A stretch of 64,000 nucleotides of DNA from Mycobacterium marinum (GTDB lineage Bacteria > Actinomycetota > Actinomycetes > Mycobacteriales > Mycobacteriaceae), in the NCBI RefSeq assembly GCF_003391395.1, contig NZ_CP024190.1, positions 1,488,001-1,552,000 on the forward strand, written 5' to 3'. Of the stretch, positions 36,604 through 44,473 are shown in pieces. The first letter of the stretch is position 1. Each line of letters begins with the position of its first letter. The notes beneath the pieces were generated by a model that was given only the letters and a program-made list of their open reading frames with translations, had not been told where the DNA came from and ran no database searches. The position numbers and the translations under genes are program-made.

Positions 36604-37242
36604 TCAACCGATATGCAGGGCGACGACCACCCAGCGCGGTGTGCCCAACGCGGCGACCCGCTCCACCCGGCAGGCGATCGCGTGAATCCGGTCTGCGCGG
36701 CTGTAGGTTCCAAAAACCTCGGCCGCGGTGTCACGGCCATCGCACCCGACGGGCTGAAGCCCGAGCCGGCGCAGCGCGGCGGTGCCGTTGCGCCCGGCCA
36801 TCGATTGACTGGCCGACAGCACCGAATCGACCAGGCCGGGCGTCAGCAGCGACCGAAGCTGCCCCGCCGGACGGCGGCGGTCGATGACCTCCAGAACGCG
36901 GCGCAGCGCCGCGTCGGTGAACGCGGCCGCCTGGCGCATCGGCGCGGACATGGCATCGGTCGCTGTGGCGGCGGGCTGTTCGCCGCGGGCGGGACCGCCG
37001 GTGCGGGCCAGGCGTGGCCGCGCCGGTGCGTGCGACGAGGGCCGGCGCCGCCCGACGGTGCGGCTCGCAGGTTCGTATTCGACTACCGGGATGACGGCGA
37101 AGGCCGCCCGACGGGGCGCGGCGGCATCAGGACCAATACTCAAGTGGCACTCTCCAACTCGTAATGGCGCAAACCAACAACCGACCCAAAGATTGGGTGC
37201 GAGTGCCCGCTGGAGAGTGGCAGACAAACTGCGGGCCATCAT
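36604..37242 (-). CDS. Rv3235-family protein (DUF6459-type), function unknown
   Basis: A 212-residue arginine/alanine/proline-rich protein with a conserved C-terminal domain (FTDAALRRVLEVIDRRRP to TPRWVVVALHIG) shared by the Rv3235 family of actinobacteria. In other actinomycetes relatives lie next to secA, as here within 6 kb. The start is uncertain: the chosen ATG gives the H37Rv length, whereas a TTG at 37143 has a better ribosome site (GGAGAG) and would give 179 residues. It is convergent with the antiporter and divergent from the acyltransferase gene. Role unknown. Confidence 0.7.
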   Translation of the reverse strand: MMARSLSATLQRALAPNLWVGCWFAPLRVGECHLSIGPDAAAPRRAAFAVIPVVEYEPASRTVGRRRPSSHAPARPRLARTGGPARGEQPAATATDAMSAPMRQAAAFTDAALRRVLEVIDRRRPAGQLRSLLTPGLVDSVLSASQSMAGRNGTAALRRLGLQPVGCDGRDTAAEVFGTYSRADRIHAIACRVERVAALGTPRWVVVALHIG

Positions 37243-37349
37243 CGCACAAATGACGGCGGCGCGTACCCGCGCCCGCAGGTGGCCACACCAGCGGTTACGG
37301 TGACCCACATCGGTTGAGGCAACCAGTCGACAAGGAGGACAGGGCCGTA

Positions 37350-38768
37350 ATGGTGACCCGGCTGTCCAACACCGATGCGTCTTTCTATCGGTTGGAGAAC
37401 ACCGCTACCCCGATGTACGTCGGGTCGCTGATGATCCTGCGCCGTCCGCGTGCCGGGTTGAGCTATGAGGCGCTGCTGGCCACGGTCGAGCAGCGGTTGG
37501 CTCAGATCCCGCGCTACCGGCAGAAGGTCCGTGAGGTGCGGATCGGCATGGCCCGGCCGGTGTGGATCGACGATCCGGACTTCGACATCACCTATCACGT
37601 CAGGCGGTCGGCACTGCCGTCGCCGGGCAGTGACGAGCAACTGCACGAGTTGATTGCGCGGCTGGCCGCGCGGCCCTTGGACAAGTCGCGCCCGCTGTGG
37701 GAGATGTATCTCATCGAGGGGCTGGAAAAAGGTCGCGTCGCCCTCTACACCAAGACGCACCAGGCCTTGATCAATGGGGTGACAGCGCTGTCACTCGGAC
37801 ACGTCATCGCTGACCGGACCCAGCGCCCACCGCCGTTCCCGGAAGACATCTGGATTCCTGAGCGCGACCCGGGCAACACCAGGTTGGTGATGGGGGCCAT
37901 CGGCGATTGGGTGGTGGGACCCGGCGCGCAGTTGCAGGCGGTCGGATCGGCGATCGCCGGGTTGGCGACCAATCAGAGTCAGCTCGTCAACGCCGGCCGC
38001 CGGATCCTCGATGTCGCGCGTAACGTCGCGCGCGGCACCGCCCCCAGCAGTCCGCTAAATGCGCCCGTTTCGCGGAATCGAAGGTTGACGGTTGCCAGCG
38101 GACGCCTGGAGGACTACCGGACGGTGCGGGCCCGCTACGACTGCGACGTCCACGACGTGGTGCTGGCCGTGATAGCCGGCGCCCTGGGCAACTGGCTGAT
38201 GTCGCGCGGTGAGACGGTTTCCCAGACGGCAACGGTGCGTGCGATGGCGCCGCTGTCGGTCTATGTGGAGGACCAACTCGACTCGTCCGGGCCCGGTCAG
38301 CAGATCAGCCAGGTGACGCCGTTCCTGATCGACCTGCCGGTGGGGGAGCGCAATGCCGTGGTGCGGCTGTCGCAAGTCGCTCACGCCACCGAATCGAACC
38401 CGACGGCGGCCAGCCTGGTCGATGCCCGCACCATCGTCACGCTGTCCGGCTTTGCGCCGCCCACCCTGCACGCGATGGGTATCCGGGTCGCCACCAGTTT
38501 TCCCAGCTTTTCCAAGCGGACGTTCAACTTGTTGATCACCAATGCCCCCGGAGCCCAGTCGCAGATGTATGTGGCCGGCGCCAAGTTGTTGGAGGCCTAC
38601 GCGGTGCCGCCGCTACTGCACAATCAGGCCCTGGCCATCAGCGTGACCTCCTACAACGGCATGCTCTACTTCGGCATCAACGCCGACCGCGACGCGATGA
38701 GCGACGTCGAGCTGCTGCCGGCGCTGCTGGCTCAATCACTCGAGGAGCTGCTGGAAGCTTCTCGGTAG
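37350..38768 (+). CDS. tgs3: Wax ester synthase/diacylglycerol acyltransferase family protein (Tgs3-like, full length)
   Basis: A 472-residue WS/DGAT-family protein (triacylglycerol or wax ester synthesis from acyl-CoA at the inner membrane/lipid droplet). Family landmarks are present: N-terminal LSNTDASFYRLEN, PLWEMYLIEGL, and C-terminal NLLITNAPGAQ. The motif normally read HHxxxDG is HQALING at 137-143, so the second (catalytic) histidine and the aspartate are replaced. In H37Rv the locus is split into two genes (Rv3234c and Rv3233c); here it is one intact frame. ATG at 37350 has AAGGAGGA upstream. Activity is therefore doubtful, though the fold is complete. Confidence 0.85.
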   Translation: MVTRLSNTDASFYRLENTATPMYVGSLMILRRPRAGLSYEALLATVEQRLAQIPRYRQKVREVRIGMARPVWIDDPDFDITYHVRRSALPSPGSDEQLHELIARLAARPLDKSRPLWEMYLIEGLEKGRVALYTKTHQALINGVTALSLGHVIADRTQRPPPFPEDIWIPERDPGNTRLVMGAIGDWVVGPGAQLQAVGSAIAGLATNQSQLVNAGRRILDVARNVARGTAPSSPLNAPVSRNRRLTVASGRLEDYRTVRARYDCDVHDVVLAVIAGALGNWLMSRGETVSQTATVRAMAPLSVYVEDQLDSSGPGQQISQVTPFLIDLPVGERNAVVRLSQVAHATESNPTAASLVDARTIVTLSGFAPPTLHAMGIRVATSFPSFSKRTFNLLITNAPGAQSQMYVAGAKLLEAYAVPPLLHNQALAISVTSYNGMLYFGINADRDAMSDVELLPALLAQSLEELLEASR

Positions 38769-38810
38769 TCGCCGGGGCAAAGGTGCTGCTTAGAGATAGC
38801 ATTCGTTGAT

Positions 38811-39683
38811 GTGAGCACCGCGACGAATGACGGCGCGCCGGCGAAGGCGAAGAAAAAGAAGAAGAAGTCAGCCGGGGCCGGCAGACACAAGATTTCCAAA
38901 GGCGTCTACGAAGCCGAATTATTCCGGCTACAAACCGAATTCGTGAGGCTGCAGGAGTGGGTCCGGCACGCGGGCGCGCGTGTGGTGGTCATCTTCGAAG
39001 GTCGAGATGCCGCCGGCAAGGGTGGCGCGATCAAACGGATCACCGAGTACCTCAGCCCACGACACGCCTACGTTGCCGCGTTGCCGGTGCCCAACGATCG
39101 GGAACGCGGGCAGTGGTACTACCAGCGCTATATCGCCCATCTGCCCGCGAAAGGGGAAATCGTTTTCTTCGATCGGTCCTGGTACAACCGCGCCGGTATC
39201 GAGAAGGTGATGGGATTCTGTACGCCCCAAGAACATGCGCTGTTCCTGCGGCAGACGCCGATCTTCGAACAGATGCTCATCGATGATGGGATCTTGCTGC
39301 GCAAGTACTGGTTCTCGGTCTCCGATGAGGAACAGTTGCACCGGTTCAAGGCGCGCCAGACCGACCCGGTCCGGCAGTGGAAACTCAGCCCCATGGACCT
39401 GGAATCGGTCTATCGGTGGGAGGACTATTCGCGTGCCAAGGACGAGATGATGGTCCACACCGATACCCCGGTGAGCCCGTGGTACGTCGTCGAATCCGAT
39501 ATCAAGAAGCATGCGCGGCTGAACATGATGGCGCATCTGTTGTCGACGATCGACTACCGCCCGGTGGAGATGCCCAAGGTCAATCTGCCCGACCAGCCGA
39601 TCGTCACCGGTAACTACAAGCGCCCACCACGCGAATTGTCCAAGTATGTCGAGGACTACGCGTCGACGTTGATCGGGCGCTGA
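38811..39683 (+). CDS. ppk2: Polyphosphate kinase 2 (PPK2)
   Basis: PPK2 transfers phosphate between polyphosphate and nucleotides; the mycobacterial enzyme favours making GTP/ATP from polyphosphate. The 290-residue protein has a lysine-rich N-terminus (KAKKKKKKSAGAG), Walker A GRDAAGKGG at 64-72, the lid DRSWYNR at 121-127 with Walker B just before it (IVFFDRS), and a C-terminal ARLNMMAHLLSTIDY helix. The layout is single-domain class I PPK2. GTG start 42 bp after the acyltransferase stop. Confidence 0.93.
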   Translation: MSTATNDGAPAKAKKKKKKSAGAGRHKISKGVYEAELFRLQTEFVRLQEWVRHAGARVVVIFEGRDAAGKGGAIKRITEYLSPRHAYVAALPVPNDRERGQWYYQRYIAHLPAKGEIVFFDRSWYNRAGIEKVMGFCTPQEHALFLRQTPIFEQMLIDDGILLRKYWFSVSDEEQLHRFKARQTDPVRQWKLSPMDLESVYRWEDYSRAKDEMMVHTDTPVSPWYVVESDIKKHARLNMMAHLLSTIDYRPVEMPKVNLPDQPIVTGNYKRPPRELSKYVEDYASTLIGR

Positions 39684-39748
39684 ATGACGATCCCAAATGC
39701 GGTGGGCCGGTGCTGGTGCAGACAGCCGTGCCAACAGGTGGTCGGCCG

Positions 39749-40249
39749 ATGATCCAGGTTTATGTGCCCGCGACGCTGGCCATGTTGCAGCAACTGGTGG
39801 CTGATGGCTCGTTGTGGCCGGTCAATGGCACGGTGTTCGCGGTGACTCCGACGTTGCGTGAGGCCTACGCGCAAGGCGACGACGATGAGCTGGCCGAAGT
39901 GGCACTTCAAGAGGCCGCGCTGGCGTCGCTGCGGCTGCTGGCAAACGATGAGGACGAGAAGCTGCCGCCGCGGCGGGCGGTGCTTACCGCGGAGGTGGAC
40001 GACGCCATCTACCGACCGGATCTCGACGATGCCGTCGTCCGGCTGAGTGCTCCGATTGCCATGGATCAGGTGGTCGCCGCCTACGTCGACAACGTTGCCG
40101 CCGAACCGGCCGTCAGCGCGGCCATCGCCGTCATAGATGCCGCCGACCTCGGTGACGAGGACGCCGACTTAGTCGTCGGCGACGCGCAGGATCACGACCT
40201 GGCGTGGTACGCGAACCAGGAATTGCCGTTCCTGCTCGACCTGCTGTAA
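39749..40249 (+). CDS. Conserved actinobacterial protein (DUF6912-like), Rv3231c homologue
   Basis: A 166-residue acidic protein that starts MIQVYVPATLAMLQQLVADG, a conserved opening in this family; an in-frame ATG 13 codons earlier overlaps less conserved DNA. The rest is an alternating helix/strand pattern with a strongly acidic middle and no catalytic motif I can recognise. Length agrees with Rv3231c (169). It sits between ppk2 and the desaturase electron-transfer gene. Function unknown. Confidence 0.78.
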   Translation: MIQVYVPATLAMLQQLVADGSLWPVNGTVFAVTPTLREAYAQGDDDELAEVALQEAALASLRLLANDEDEKLPPRRAVLTAEVDDAIYRPDLDDAVVRLSAPIAMDQVVAAYVDNVAAEPAVSAAIAVIDAADLGDEDADLVVGDAQDHDLAWYANQELPFLLDLL

Positions 40250-40289
40250 ACCCGGCGGATGTGACGTAATCAGCACAGCCGGGGTCTAG

Positions 40290-40318
40290 CTACGCAACCG
40301 TAACCTACGCTACCGTAG
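40290..40318. promoter_or_regulatory. Palindromic operator candidate, copy 1 (upstream of the oxidoreductase)
   Basis: The stretch contains CGTAACCTACG at 40299-40309, flanked by CTACG at 40290-40294 and CGTAG at 40314-40318, giving overlapping inverted half-sites. The same 11-mer recurs, inverted, upstream of the first desaturase, and its GTAACCTACG core lies in a perfect palindrome upstream of the second. Distance to the gene start is about 80 bp. A shared TetR-type regulator is inferred. Confidence 0.6.
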
Positions 40319-40390
40319 CTTCATCGCAAGGGCGTGCTGCCGCCCAAACCCGGGCGGCTACCGACTCCACGCCGCGAGCAGGAGCTTTTT

Positions 40391-41545
40391 ATGGTCAAGA
40401 AAAACGCGGCACTAAGCGCCCAGATCATCGATACCAAGCGGCCGACCATCGTCGGTGCGGACAGGCACCCGGGCTGGCACGCGCTGCGCAAGATCGCCTC
40501 ACGTATCACCACACCGCTGTTGCCCGATGACTATCTTCAGCTGGCCAACCCATTGTGGTCGGCACGCGAATTGCGCGGCCGCATTCTCGAGGTTCGCCGG
40601 GAGACCGAGGATTCCGCCACGCTGGTCATCAAACCCGGCTGGGGCTTTAGCTTCGACTATCAGCCGGGCCAGTACATCGGGATCGGGCTGCTGGTGGATG
40701 GGCGTTGGCGGTGGCGATCGTATTCACTGACGTCGAGCCCGGTTGGCGCGAAGTCCGGGCCGGGGTCGGCGCGAACGGTGACGATCACTGTCAAGGCGAT
40801 GCCCGAAGGCTTCCTGTCCACGCATTTGGTGGCCGGTGTCGCGCCGGGGACCATCGTGCGACTGGTCGCACCCCAGGGCAATTTCGTTTTGCCCGACCCC
40901 GCCCCGCCGTCGATTCTGTTTCTCACCGCCGGGTCGGGGATCACGCCGGTGATGTCGATGCTGCGAACGCTGCTGCGCCGCAACCAGATCACTGACATCA
41001 CCCACCTGCATTCGGTGCCTACCGATGCGGACGTGATGTTTGGTGATGAGCTTGCCGGGGTGGCCGCCCAGCACCGGGGCTACCGGCTTTCGGTGCGCGC
41101 GACGCGCTCCCAGGGCCGTCTCGATCTTTCCCGGATCGGCGAGCAGGTGCCGGATTGGCGTGAGCGACAGACCTGGGCGTGTGGGCCCGAGAGCATGCTC
41201 AACCAGGCGGAAAAGGTGTGGTCCGCGGCCGGGATCGGCGACCGACTGCACTTGGAGCGGTTCGCGGTGTCCAAGGCGGCCCCCGCGGGCGCCGGTGGGA
41301 CGGTCACGTTCGCCCGCAGTGGGCGCAGTGTCGACGTCGACGCGGCGACCTCGGTGATGGATGCCGGCGAGCGCGCCGGTGTGCAAATGCCGTTCGGTTG
41401 CCGGATGGGTATCTGCCAGTCGTGTGTGGTCGATCTGGTGCAGGGGCACGTCCGTGACCTGCGCACGGGCCAGGAGCACGATCCCGGGAGCCGGGTGCAG
41501 ACCTGTGTCACGGCAGCGTCCGGCGACTGTGTGATCGACGTCTGA
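40391..41545 (+). CDS. Ferredoxin reductase-type electron-transfer protein for DesA3, Rv3230c homologue
   Basis: A 384-residue flavo-iron-sulfur protein that in M. tuberculosis supplies electrons from NADPH to the stearoyl-CoA desaturase DesA3. Domain order: FAD-binding barrel (about 60-160, YQPGQYIGIGL and WRSYSLTSSP), NAD(P)-binding domain (about 165-290, ILFLTAGSGITPVMSML) and a C-terminal plant-type 2Fe-2S domain (about 305-384) with the cysteine cluster CRMGICQSC and a later cysteine in QTCVTAASGD. ATG at 40391 follows AGGAGC. It lies directly upstream of both desaturase genes, and all three share a promoter motif. Confidence 0.93.
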   Translation: MVKKNAALSAQIIDTKRPTIVGADRHPGWHALRKIASRITTPLLPDDYLQLANPLWSARELRGRILEVRRETEDSATLVIKPGWGFSFDYQPGQYIGIGLLVDGRWRWRSYSLTSSPVGAKSGPGSARTVTITVKAMPEGFLSTHLVAGVAPGTIVRLVAPQGNFVLPDPAPPSILFLTAGSGITPVMSMLRTLLRRNQITDITHLHSVPTDADVMFGDELAGVAAQHRGYRLSVRATRSQGRLDLSRIGEQVPDWRERQTWACGPESMLNQAEKVWSAAGIGDRLHLERFAVSKAAPAGAGGTVTFARSGRSVDVDAATSVMDAGERAGVQMPFGCRMGICQSCVVDLVQGHVRDLRTGQEHDPGSRVQTCVTAASGDCVIDV

Positions 41546-41560
41546 AGCTACCCACTAGTA

Positions 41561-41600
41561 ACTTACGCATTCGTAGGTTACGATTGCGTAGGTTCGTAGC
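41561..41600. promoter_or_regulatory. Palindromic operator candidate, copy 2 (upstream of first desaturase)
   Basis: This stretch carries CGTAGGTTACG at 41572-41582, the exact reverse complement of the 11-mer before the oxidoreductase gene, with further TACG/CGTA half-sites on either side (TTACG at 41563-41567 and CGTAGGTTCG just downstream). It ends about 34 bp before the start codon, so a bound protein would cover the promoter. Confidence 0.6.
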
Positions 41601-41633
41601 CGATTTGGGACCGTACGACGCAGGGAGAAGATG

Positions 41634-42920
41634 ATGGCGATTACCGACGTCGACGTATTCGCGCATCTGACGGACGCCGATATCGAGAATCTGGCGATTG
41701 AACTCGATGCCATACGACAAGACATTGAAGACTCTCGCGGTGAGCGCGACGCCCGCTACATTCGCCGCACCATCGCGGCGCAGCGCGCGTTGGAGGTCAG
41801 TGGCCGGCTGATGCTGGCCGCCAGCTCGCGCCGTTCGGCGTGGTGGGCGGGGGTATTGACCCTCGGGGTGGCCAAGATCGTCGAGAACATGGAGATTGGC
41901 CACAATGTCATGCACGGCCAATGGGACTGGATGAACGATCCGGAGATTCACTCCTCGTCGTGGGAGTGGGACATCACCGGCGCGTCCAAGCATTGGCGCT
42001 ACACCCACAACTTCGTGCACCACAAGTTCACCAACATCTTGGGCATGGACGACGATGTCGGCTACGGCATGCTTCGCGTCACCCGCGATCAGCGCTGGAA
42101 GCGCTACAACATTTTCAACCTGGTGTGGAACACCCTGCTGGCGCTCGGCTTCGAATGGGGAGTCGCGTTGCAGCACTTGGAGATCGGCAAGATCCTCAGG
42201 GGGCGGCTGGACCGCGACACCGCCAAGACCCGGGTGCGCGAGTTTTCCCGCAAGGCCGCTCGCCAGGTGTTCAAGGACTACGTGGCGTTCCCGGCGTTGA
42301 CGTCGGTGTCGCCCGGCGCGACATACCGGTCCACCCTGACCGCCAACGTCACGGCCAACGTGATCCGCAACGTGTGGACCAACGCGGTCATTTTCTGTGG
42401 GCACTTCCCGGATGGCGCAGAGAAATTCACCAAGACTGACATGGTGGGCGAGACCAAGGGGCAGTGGTACCTGCGGCAGATGCTGGGTAGCGCCAACTTC
42501 GAAGCCGGGCCCGCGCTGCGGTTCATGAGTGGCAACCTGTGTCATCAAATCGAGCACCACCTCTATCCAGATTTGCCGAGCAACCGGCTGGCCGAGGTTT
42601 CGGTGCGGGTGCGCGAGATCTGCGACAAGTACGACTTGCCCTACACCACAGGCTCGTTCCTGGTGCAGTACGGCAAGACTTGGCGGACCCTGGCCAAGCT
42701 GTCGCTGCCGAACAAGTACCTGCGTGACAACGCCGACAATGCTCCGGAGACCCGCAGTGAGCGGATGTTCGCGGACCTGGAGCCGGGCTTCGCGGGAGCC
42801 GATCCGCGGACCGGCCGGCGCCGTGGCCTCAAGAGTGCGATTGCCGCCGTGCGGGGCCGTCGGCGCGGCAAGCGTGTCCCGGAGGTAAGGGACAGTGGCA
42901 CAAACGATCTGGCGGCCTAG
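41634..42920 (+). CDS. desA3: Stearoyl-CoA 9-desaturase DesA3, first copy
   Basis: A membrane-bound di-iron acyl-CoA desaturase that makes oleoyl-CoA from stearoyl-CoA with electrons from the adjacent oxidoreductase. The 428-residue protein is close to M. tuberculosis DesA3 (427). The three histidine boxes are HNVMH at 90-94, HNFVHH at 125-130 and HQIEHH at 304-309, separated by hydrophobic segments. The C-terminal tail is basic (GRRRGLKSAIAAVRGRRRGKR). The start MAITDVDVF follows GGGAGAAG; an ATG one codon earlier is equally readable. A close paralogue follows 229 bp downstream. Confidence 0.94.
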   Translation: MAITDVDVFAHLTDADIENLAIELDAIRQDIEDSRGERDARYIRRTIAAQRALEVSGRLMLAASSRRSAWWAGVLTLGVAKIVENMEIGHNVMHGQWDWMNDPEIHSSSWEWDITGASKHWRYTHNFVHHKFTNILGMDDDVGYGMLRVTRDQRWKRYNIFNLVWNTLLALGFEWGVALQHLEIGKILRGRLDRDTAKTRVREFSRKAARQVFKDYVAFPALTSVSPGATYRSTLTANVTANVIRNVWTNAVIFCGHFPDGAEKFTKTDMVGETKGQWYLRQMLGSANFEAGPALRFMSGNLCHQIEHHLYPDLPSNRLAEVSVRVREICDKYDLPYTTGSFLVQYGKTWRTLAKLSLPNKYLRDNADNAPETRSERMFADLEPGFAGADPRTGRRRGLKSAIAAVRGRRRGKRVPEVRDSGTNDLAA

Positions 42921-42980
42921 CTGATAGCATCCCGCTGCGGGGGGCAGCCAGTTCGTTGCTGACGCGAGAGTGGTGTCGCG

Positions 42981-43008
42981 GCGGGGATGGCCACCGCGGC
43001 CATGCCGC
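42981..43008 (+). terminator. Hairpin between the two desaturase genes
   Basis: ATGGCC at 42987-42992 pairs with GGCCAT at 42998-43003 around the loop ACCGC, and the stem extends with GCGG/CCGC on the outside with a small bulge. No T-tract follows, as is usual for mycobacterial hairpins, so function as a terminator of the first desaturase is only probable. Confidence 0.35.
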
Positions 43009-43078
43009 AAAGCGGTCGGTAACCGGGCCCCGCGCCCGGATCGCATCAGGTGCTCGCGGGCGAGACATGATCCAGTTA

Positions 43079-43097
43079 CCCGTAGGTAACCTACGGG
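43079..43097. promoter_or_regulatory. Perfect 19-bp palindrome upstream of second desaturase (operator candidate, copy 3)
   Basis: CCCGTAGGTAACCTACGGG is a perfect palindrome around a central A. It contains GTAACCTACG (43086-43095), the core shared with the two other sites of this cluster. It ends 52 bp before the GTG start of the second desaturase, the position expected for a repressor overlapping the promoter. Confidence 0.65.
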
Positions 43098-43149
43098 GTC
43101 GAAGATTAGCATTGTCGTGGCTGATGGCTACGGGGCAGGAAGGTGAGAG

Positions 43150-44436
43150 GTGGCGATAACCGACGTCGACGTGTTCGCGCATCTGACGGACGGCGATATC
43201 GAAAACCTGAGCACTGAACTCGATGACATCCGCCGCGACATTGAAGAATCGCGCGGTGAACGCGATGCCCGCTACATCTACCGAACCATCGCCGCACAGC
43301 GGGCGCTGGAGGTCGGTGGCCGGTTGGTGCTGGCGGCCAGCTCGCGTCGCTCGGCGTGGTGGGTAGGTGCGGTGACGCTCAGCGTGGCCAAGATCATCGA
43401 GAACATGGAGATCGGTCACAACGTCATGCATGGCCAATGGGATTGGATGAATGATCCCGAGGTGCACTCCTCGACGTGGGAGTGGGACATGGCCTCGACG
43501 TCGAAGCACTGGCGGTATACCCACAACGTGGTGCACCACAAGTACACCAACATTCTCGACATGGATCACGATGTCGGCTACGGCATGCTGCGGGTGACCC
43601 GGGACCAAGGGTGGCGGCGGCGAGACGCCTTCAACCTGGCCATCAATACCCTGCTTGCGATCGGGTTCGAATGGGGAATCGCGTTGCGGCACTTGGAGGC
43701 TCGCGACCTCTTCAAAGATGGACCAGAGCGCGAAGCTGCCAAATTCAGGCTACGGGAGTTCTCAGGTAAGGCCGGTCGTCAGGCGGTCAAAGACTATGTG
43801 GCCTTCCCGGCGTTGACGTCGGTGTCGCCTGCCGCAACGTACCGGTCTACCTTGACCGCCAACGCGTTTGCCAATGTGATCCGCAACGTCTGGTCCAACG
43901 CCGTTATTTTCTGTGGGCATTTCCCGGATGGCGCAGAGAAATTCACCAAGACTGATTTGGTAGACGAGACCCAGGGCCAGTGGTACCTGCGGCAGATGTT
44001 GGGAAGCGCCAATTTCAATGCTGGACCGGCGATGCGCTTCATGAGCGGCAGCCTCAGTCATCAAATCGAGCACCACCTCTATCCGGACTTGCCGAGCAAT
44101 CGGCTGGCCGAGGTTTCGGTGCGGGTGCGCGAGATCTGCGATAAGTACGACTTGCCTTACACCACAGGCTCATTCCCGCTGCAGTACGCCAAGACATGGC
44201 GCACGCTCGCCAAGCTCTCGCTGCCGAACAAGTACCTGCGCGACAACGCCGACGACGCTCCGGAGACCCGCAGCGAGCGCATGTTCGCCGGTCTGGAGCC
44301 GGGCTTCGCGGGAACCGATCCGATGACCGGCCGTCGTCGCGGCCTCAAGGCTGCGATAACCGCCGTACGTGGCTGGCGGCGCGCCAAGCCCGGCAAGGCC
44401 AAGAAGGCCGGCGGCACCGACGGTCTGGCGGCCTAG
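43150..44436 (+). CDS. Stearoyl-CoA 9-desaturase DesA3-like, second copy
   Basis: A 428-residue tandem paralogue of the preceding desaturase. All histidine boxes are kept (HNVMH, HNVVHH, HQIEHH), so it should be active. It differs mainly in the central loop after the second box (HLEARDLFKDGPEREAAKF instead of HLEIGKILRGRLDRDTAK) and in the tail (GKAKKAGGTDGLAA). The 3' halves are more alike than the 5' halves, with long stretches of near-identical DNA, which hints at gene conversion. GTG start with a weak ribosome site (AGGTGAGAGG). It has its own operator-bearing promoter. Confidence 0.92.
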   Translation: MAITDVDVFAHLTDGDIENLSTELDDIRRDIEESRGERDARYIYRTIAAQRALEVGGRLVLAASSRRSAWWVGAVTLSVAKIIENMEIGHNVMHGQWDWMNDPEVHSSTWEWDMASTSKHWRYTHNVVHHKYTNILDMDHDVGYGMLRVTRDQGWRRRDAFNLAINTLLAIGFEWGIALRHLEARDLFKDGPEREAAKFRLREFSGKAGRQAVKDYVAFPALTSVSPAATYRSTLTANAFANVIRNVWSNAVIFCGHFPDGAEKFTKTDLVDETQGQWYLRQMLGSANFNAGPAMRFMSGSLSHQIEHHLYPDLPSNRLAEVSVRVREICDKYDLPYTTGSFPLQYAKTWRTLAKLSLPNKYLRDNADDAPETRSERMFAGLEPGFAGTDPMTGRRRGLKAAITAVRGWRRAKPGKAKKAGGTDGLAA

Positions 44437-44473
44437 CCTCGGCGGTGGCGGCGGCCCTCGGCGCGCGCTGCGG

